Assembly: GCA_030609605.1 (NCBI GenBank)
Contig: JAUWBY010000119.1
Coordinates: forward strand, 1 to 7,060
Direction: 5' to 3'
DNA: 7,060 nt
Origin: Candidatus Eiseniibacteriota bacterium
Lineage (GTDB): Bacteria; Joyebacterota; Joyebacteria; Joyebacterales; Joyebacteraceae
A program made the translations under genes and the position numbers. The notes below the pieces were generated by a model. It was not told the origin of the DNA, ran no database searches, and saw nothing but the letters and a program-made list of their open reading frames with translations. Every line of letters begins with the position of its first letter. Position 1 is the first letter of the stretch. Below, in pieces: positions 5,482 through 7,060 of the stretch.

Positions 5482-7060
5482 ATGCGCAGGTTGACTACAG
5501 TACTGGCGCTGGCGATCCTGGTCATCTTCGCTGTAGCAAGTCCTGCCAAGCTCGATGTGGAGCAGGCGACGACGGGCAAGGTGATCGAGGACGCATTCGC
5601 GCGCGGTGTGATCGATCGTGCCGAGATGTACCTTCTCAAAGCCTACTCTGTCTACGCACCGGAGCTCGTTCCCGACGAGTACACCGGCGGCGTGATAGAG
5701 AAGTGTGGTCTGCCCACGATCGAGGAGTTGGACAGCATTCTCTCTACGCTTCCGGAAGCGGTCGCTGCGGAGATCCGGGGGATGAGAACGAGGCCGACGT
5801 GCATGACGTATGTCGAGACCACGCACTTCCGTATCCATTACGACACATCGGGAACGCACAAGATCTACGGCTGGCCGGACACAAGCTTCCGTGACGCTGT
5901 CATGACGGCAGCAGAGTACTCATGGACTCGGGAGGTCGACGATGCCGGTTTCCGTCCACCTCCTGCCGACGGCAGCGATCCTGACGGCGGCGGCGGCAAC
6001 GATCTCTATGATATCTACGTCCAGGATCTTGGCGCAGGTCTTTTTGGCTACTGCCAGGCAACCTACTACCAGCCGGGCGGTCCATCAAGCGATGCCTCGA
6101 GTTTTGTCGTCATCAACCACGACTTCACCGGCTTCGGGCACACACAGACGGAGTGCATCCAGATCACGGTGGCTCACGAGTTCTGCCACGGGTTGCAGGC
6201 GGCGCACGATGTCAACGAGCCGACCTGGTACAAGGAGTGCACGTCGATGTGGGCCGAGGACTACGTGTACGATGACATCAACGACTACAGGGGCTACATA
6301 AACTACTACTTCAACAGCCCGTATCGGTCGCTCGACTACAACCCTTCGGGTGGCATGCGCTGGTACGGAACAAGCGTTTGGAATTTCTTCCTCTGCGAGC
6401 ACGTCGACCCGGATGTCGTCGTCGAGAACTGGTGGGAGATGGAGACGTCGGGCGAGTACAACGCTATGAACAACGTGCTCATGGCGCGCGGGACATCGCT
6501 CGCGGACGAGTTCCAGGAGTTCGCCATCTGGAATTTCTTCACGAACTCGCGGTATGACGGCGGGCACTACGAAGAGGGGCAGTTCTTCCCGCTCAACGCG
6601 ACCTCCAGGACGTTCAGTTTCTATCCGATCGTCGACGTCGGTCCCTACACGGCCATGCGTCCGGATGCCATGGCGTACAATCTGATCAAGTTCAACAACC
6701 CGGCTAACGGCTGGACCGGTCTTCACCTTTCGTTCGACGGTCCGTCGCTGGTTGCGCTCGACTACTCGGCCAATATCTGCACGCGGGACGACATCGTCGG
6801 CACCGGAGGGACGCACTATCTCGGCGAGATCAGCCTGAACCCGTGGGGCAATGGCGATACTATGATCGAGGCCTGGGACACGCTCGACTACACCATGCTG
6901 ATCGTTGTCAACTCCAGCAGGAACTACGACGACATGGACTATCTCTTCAGCGCAGAGGAGGTGGATACGGGTATCGATGATATCGATGCTCATGTTTTCG
7001 CGCTGAGGCCCGCGAGTCCGAACCCGTTCGCAGCTGGGACGTCGATCTCCTACTCGATTC
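5482..7060 (+). CDS. Secreted HEXXH zinc metalloprotease (MXAN_6640-like), 3' end outside window
   Basis: The frame starts at ATG 5482 and stays open to the edge, showing 526 codons. Residues 1 to about 19 form a signal peptide (MRRLTTVLALAILVIF then AVA, a likely signal-peptidase I site). A propeptide-like helical region covers about 23-105. The catalytic region opens with THFRIHYDTSG (114-124). A Gly/Asp-rich motif, DGGGGNDLYDIYVQDLG, ends at about residue 184. The zinc site is VAHEFCHGLQ, with His232, Glu233 and His236 (codons 6175-6189), and a downstream Glu in KECTSMWAED: Glu252 is the likely third ligand, Glu259 the alternative. This layout, together with NPSGGMRWYGTSVWNFF and FAIWNFFTNSRYDG, matches my recollection of the MXAN_6640-type putative metalloproteases common in FCB and myxobacterial genomes. 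From about residue 505, LRPASPNPFAAGTSISYS begins a FlgD-like C-terminal domain like that of the upstream carboxypeptidase. It should act outside the cell as an endopeptidase; the substrate is unknown. It has its own promoter and ribosome binding site. Confidence 0.9.
   Translation, partial: MRRLTTVLALAILVIFAVASPAKLDVEQATTGKVIEDAFARGVIDRAEMYLLKAYSVYAPELVPDEYTGGVIEKCGLPTIEELDSILSTLPEAVAAEIRGMRTRPTCMTYVETTHFRIHYDTSGTHKIYGWPDTSFRDAVMTAAEYSWTREVDDAGFRPPPADGSDPDGGGGNDLYDIYVQDLGAGLFGYCQATYYQPGGPSSDASSFVVINHDFTGFGHTQTECIQITVAHEFCHGLQAAHDVNEPTWYKECTSMWAEDYVYDDINDYRGYINYYFNSPYRSLDYNPSGGMRWYGTSVWNFFLCEHVDPDVVVENWWEMETSGEYNAMNNVLMARGTSLADEFQEFAIWNFFTNSRYDGGHYEEGQFFPLNATSRTFSFYPIVDVGPYTAMRPDAMAYNLIKFNNPANGWTGLHLSFDGPSLVALDYSANICTRDDIVGTGGTHYLGEISLNPWGNGDTMIEAWDTLDYTMLIVVNSSRNYDDMDYLFSAEEVDTGIDDIDAHVFALRPASPNPFAAGTSISYSI

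Noticed and set aside
6379..6540. TGGAATTTCTTC (WNFF) occurring twice exactly 150 bases apart in the metalloprotease
   Set aside because: The flanking residues do not repeat, and FAIWNFFTNSR resembles a family-typical motif, so I treat it as coincidental local similarity rather than a duplication.
6085..6993. Minus-strand open frame of about 302 codons opposite the metalloprotease gene
   Set aside because: It is fully antisense to a gene with a clear signal peptide, HEXXH site and ribosome binding site. Its Val/Arg/Asp-rich translation shows no recognisable domain and reflects codon bias on the other strand.

Overview
The window is GC-rich and entirely plus-strand. It holds four protein genes: a 5'-truncated secreted M14-type zinc carboxypeptidase, a large lipoprotein, a TetR-family regulator, and a 3'-truncated secreted HEXXH metalloprotease. 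Both proteases have or enter the FlgD-like C-terminal Ig domain with an S/R-P-N-P-F motif. Secreted multidomain proteins ending this way, with GNGDxxPDAGE-type and immune-inhibitor-like modules, are typical of FCB-group candidate phyla (Eisenbacteria, Krumholzibacteriota, Latescibacterota, Fermentibacteria and similar). That placement is inferred from protein style; there is no rRNA or other marker gene here.

Layout: 2-1777 is the end of the carboxypeptidase, closed by a very strong intrinsic terminator (1805-1840). A short gap with a perfect 14-bp palindrome leads to the lipoprotein (1924-4233), which has an N-terminal lipobox, a PKD-like module and a C-terminal glutamine-amidotransferase-like fold, function unknown. 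A 360-base gap follows with a long hairpin (4303-4343) and no convincing gene. The TetR/FadR(YsiA)-like regulator (4594-5196) ends in a bidirectional-looking terminator (5239-5285). A well-formed extended -10 promoter (5392-5420) drives the second protease, which starts at 5482 and runs off the right edge.

How the genes relate: all four appear to be separate transcription units, since the gaps hold terminators or hairpins and a promoter, so this is not one operon. Three of the four products are exported, two as peptidases probably delivered by a C-terminal sorting domain and one as a lipid-anchored envelope protein. This fits a lifestyle of extracellular protein or peptide use. The regulator's target is not evident; it may be autoregulatory or act elsewhere.

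I did not find a clearly new system. The best leads are the lipoprotein of unknown function, the cysteine-flanked active site of the second protease, and the non-coding structures before genes 2, 3 and 4.
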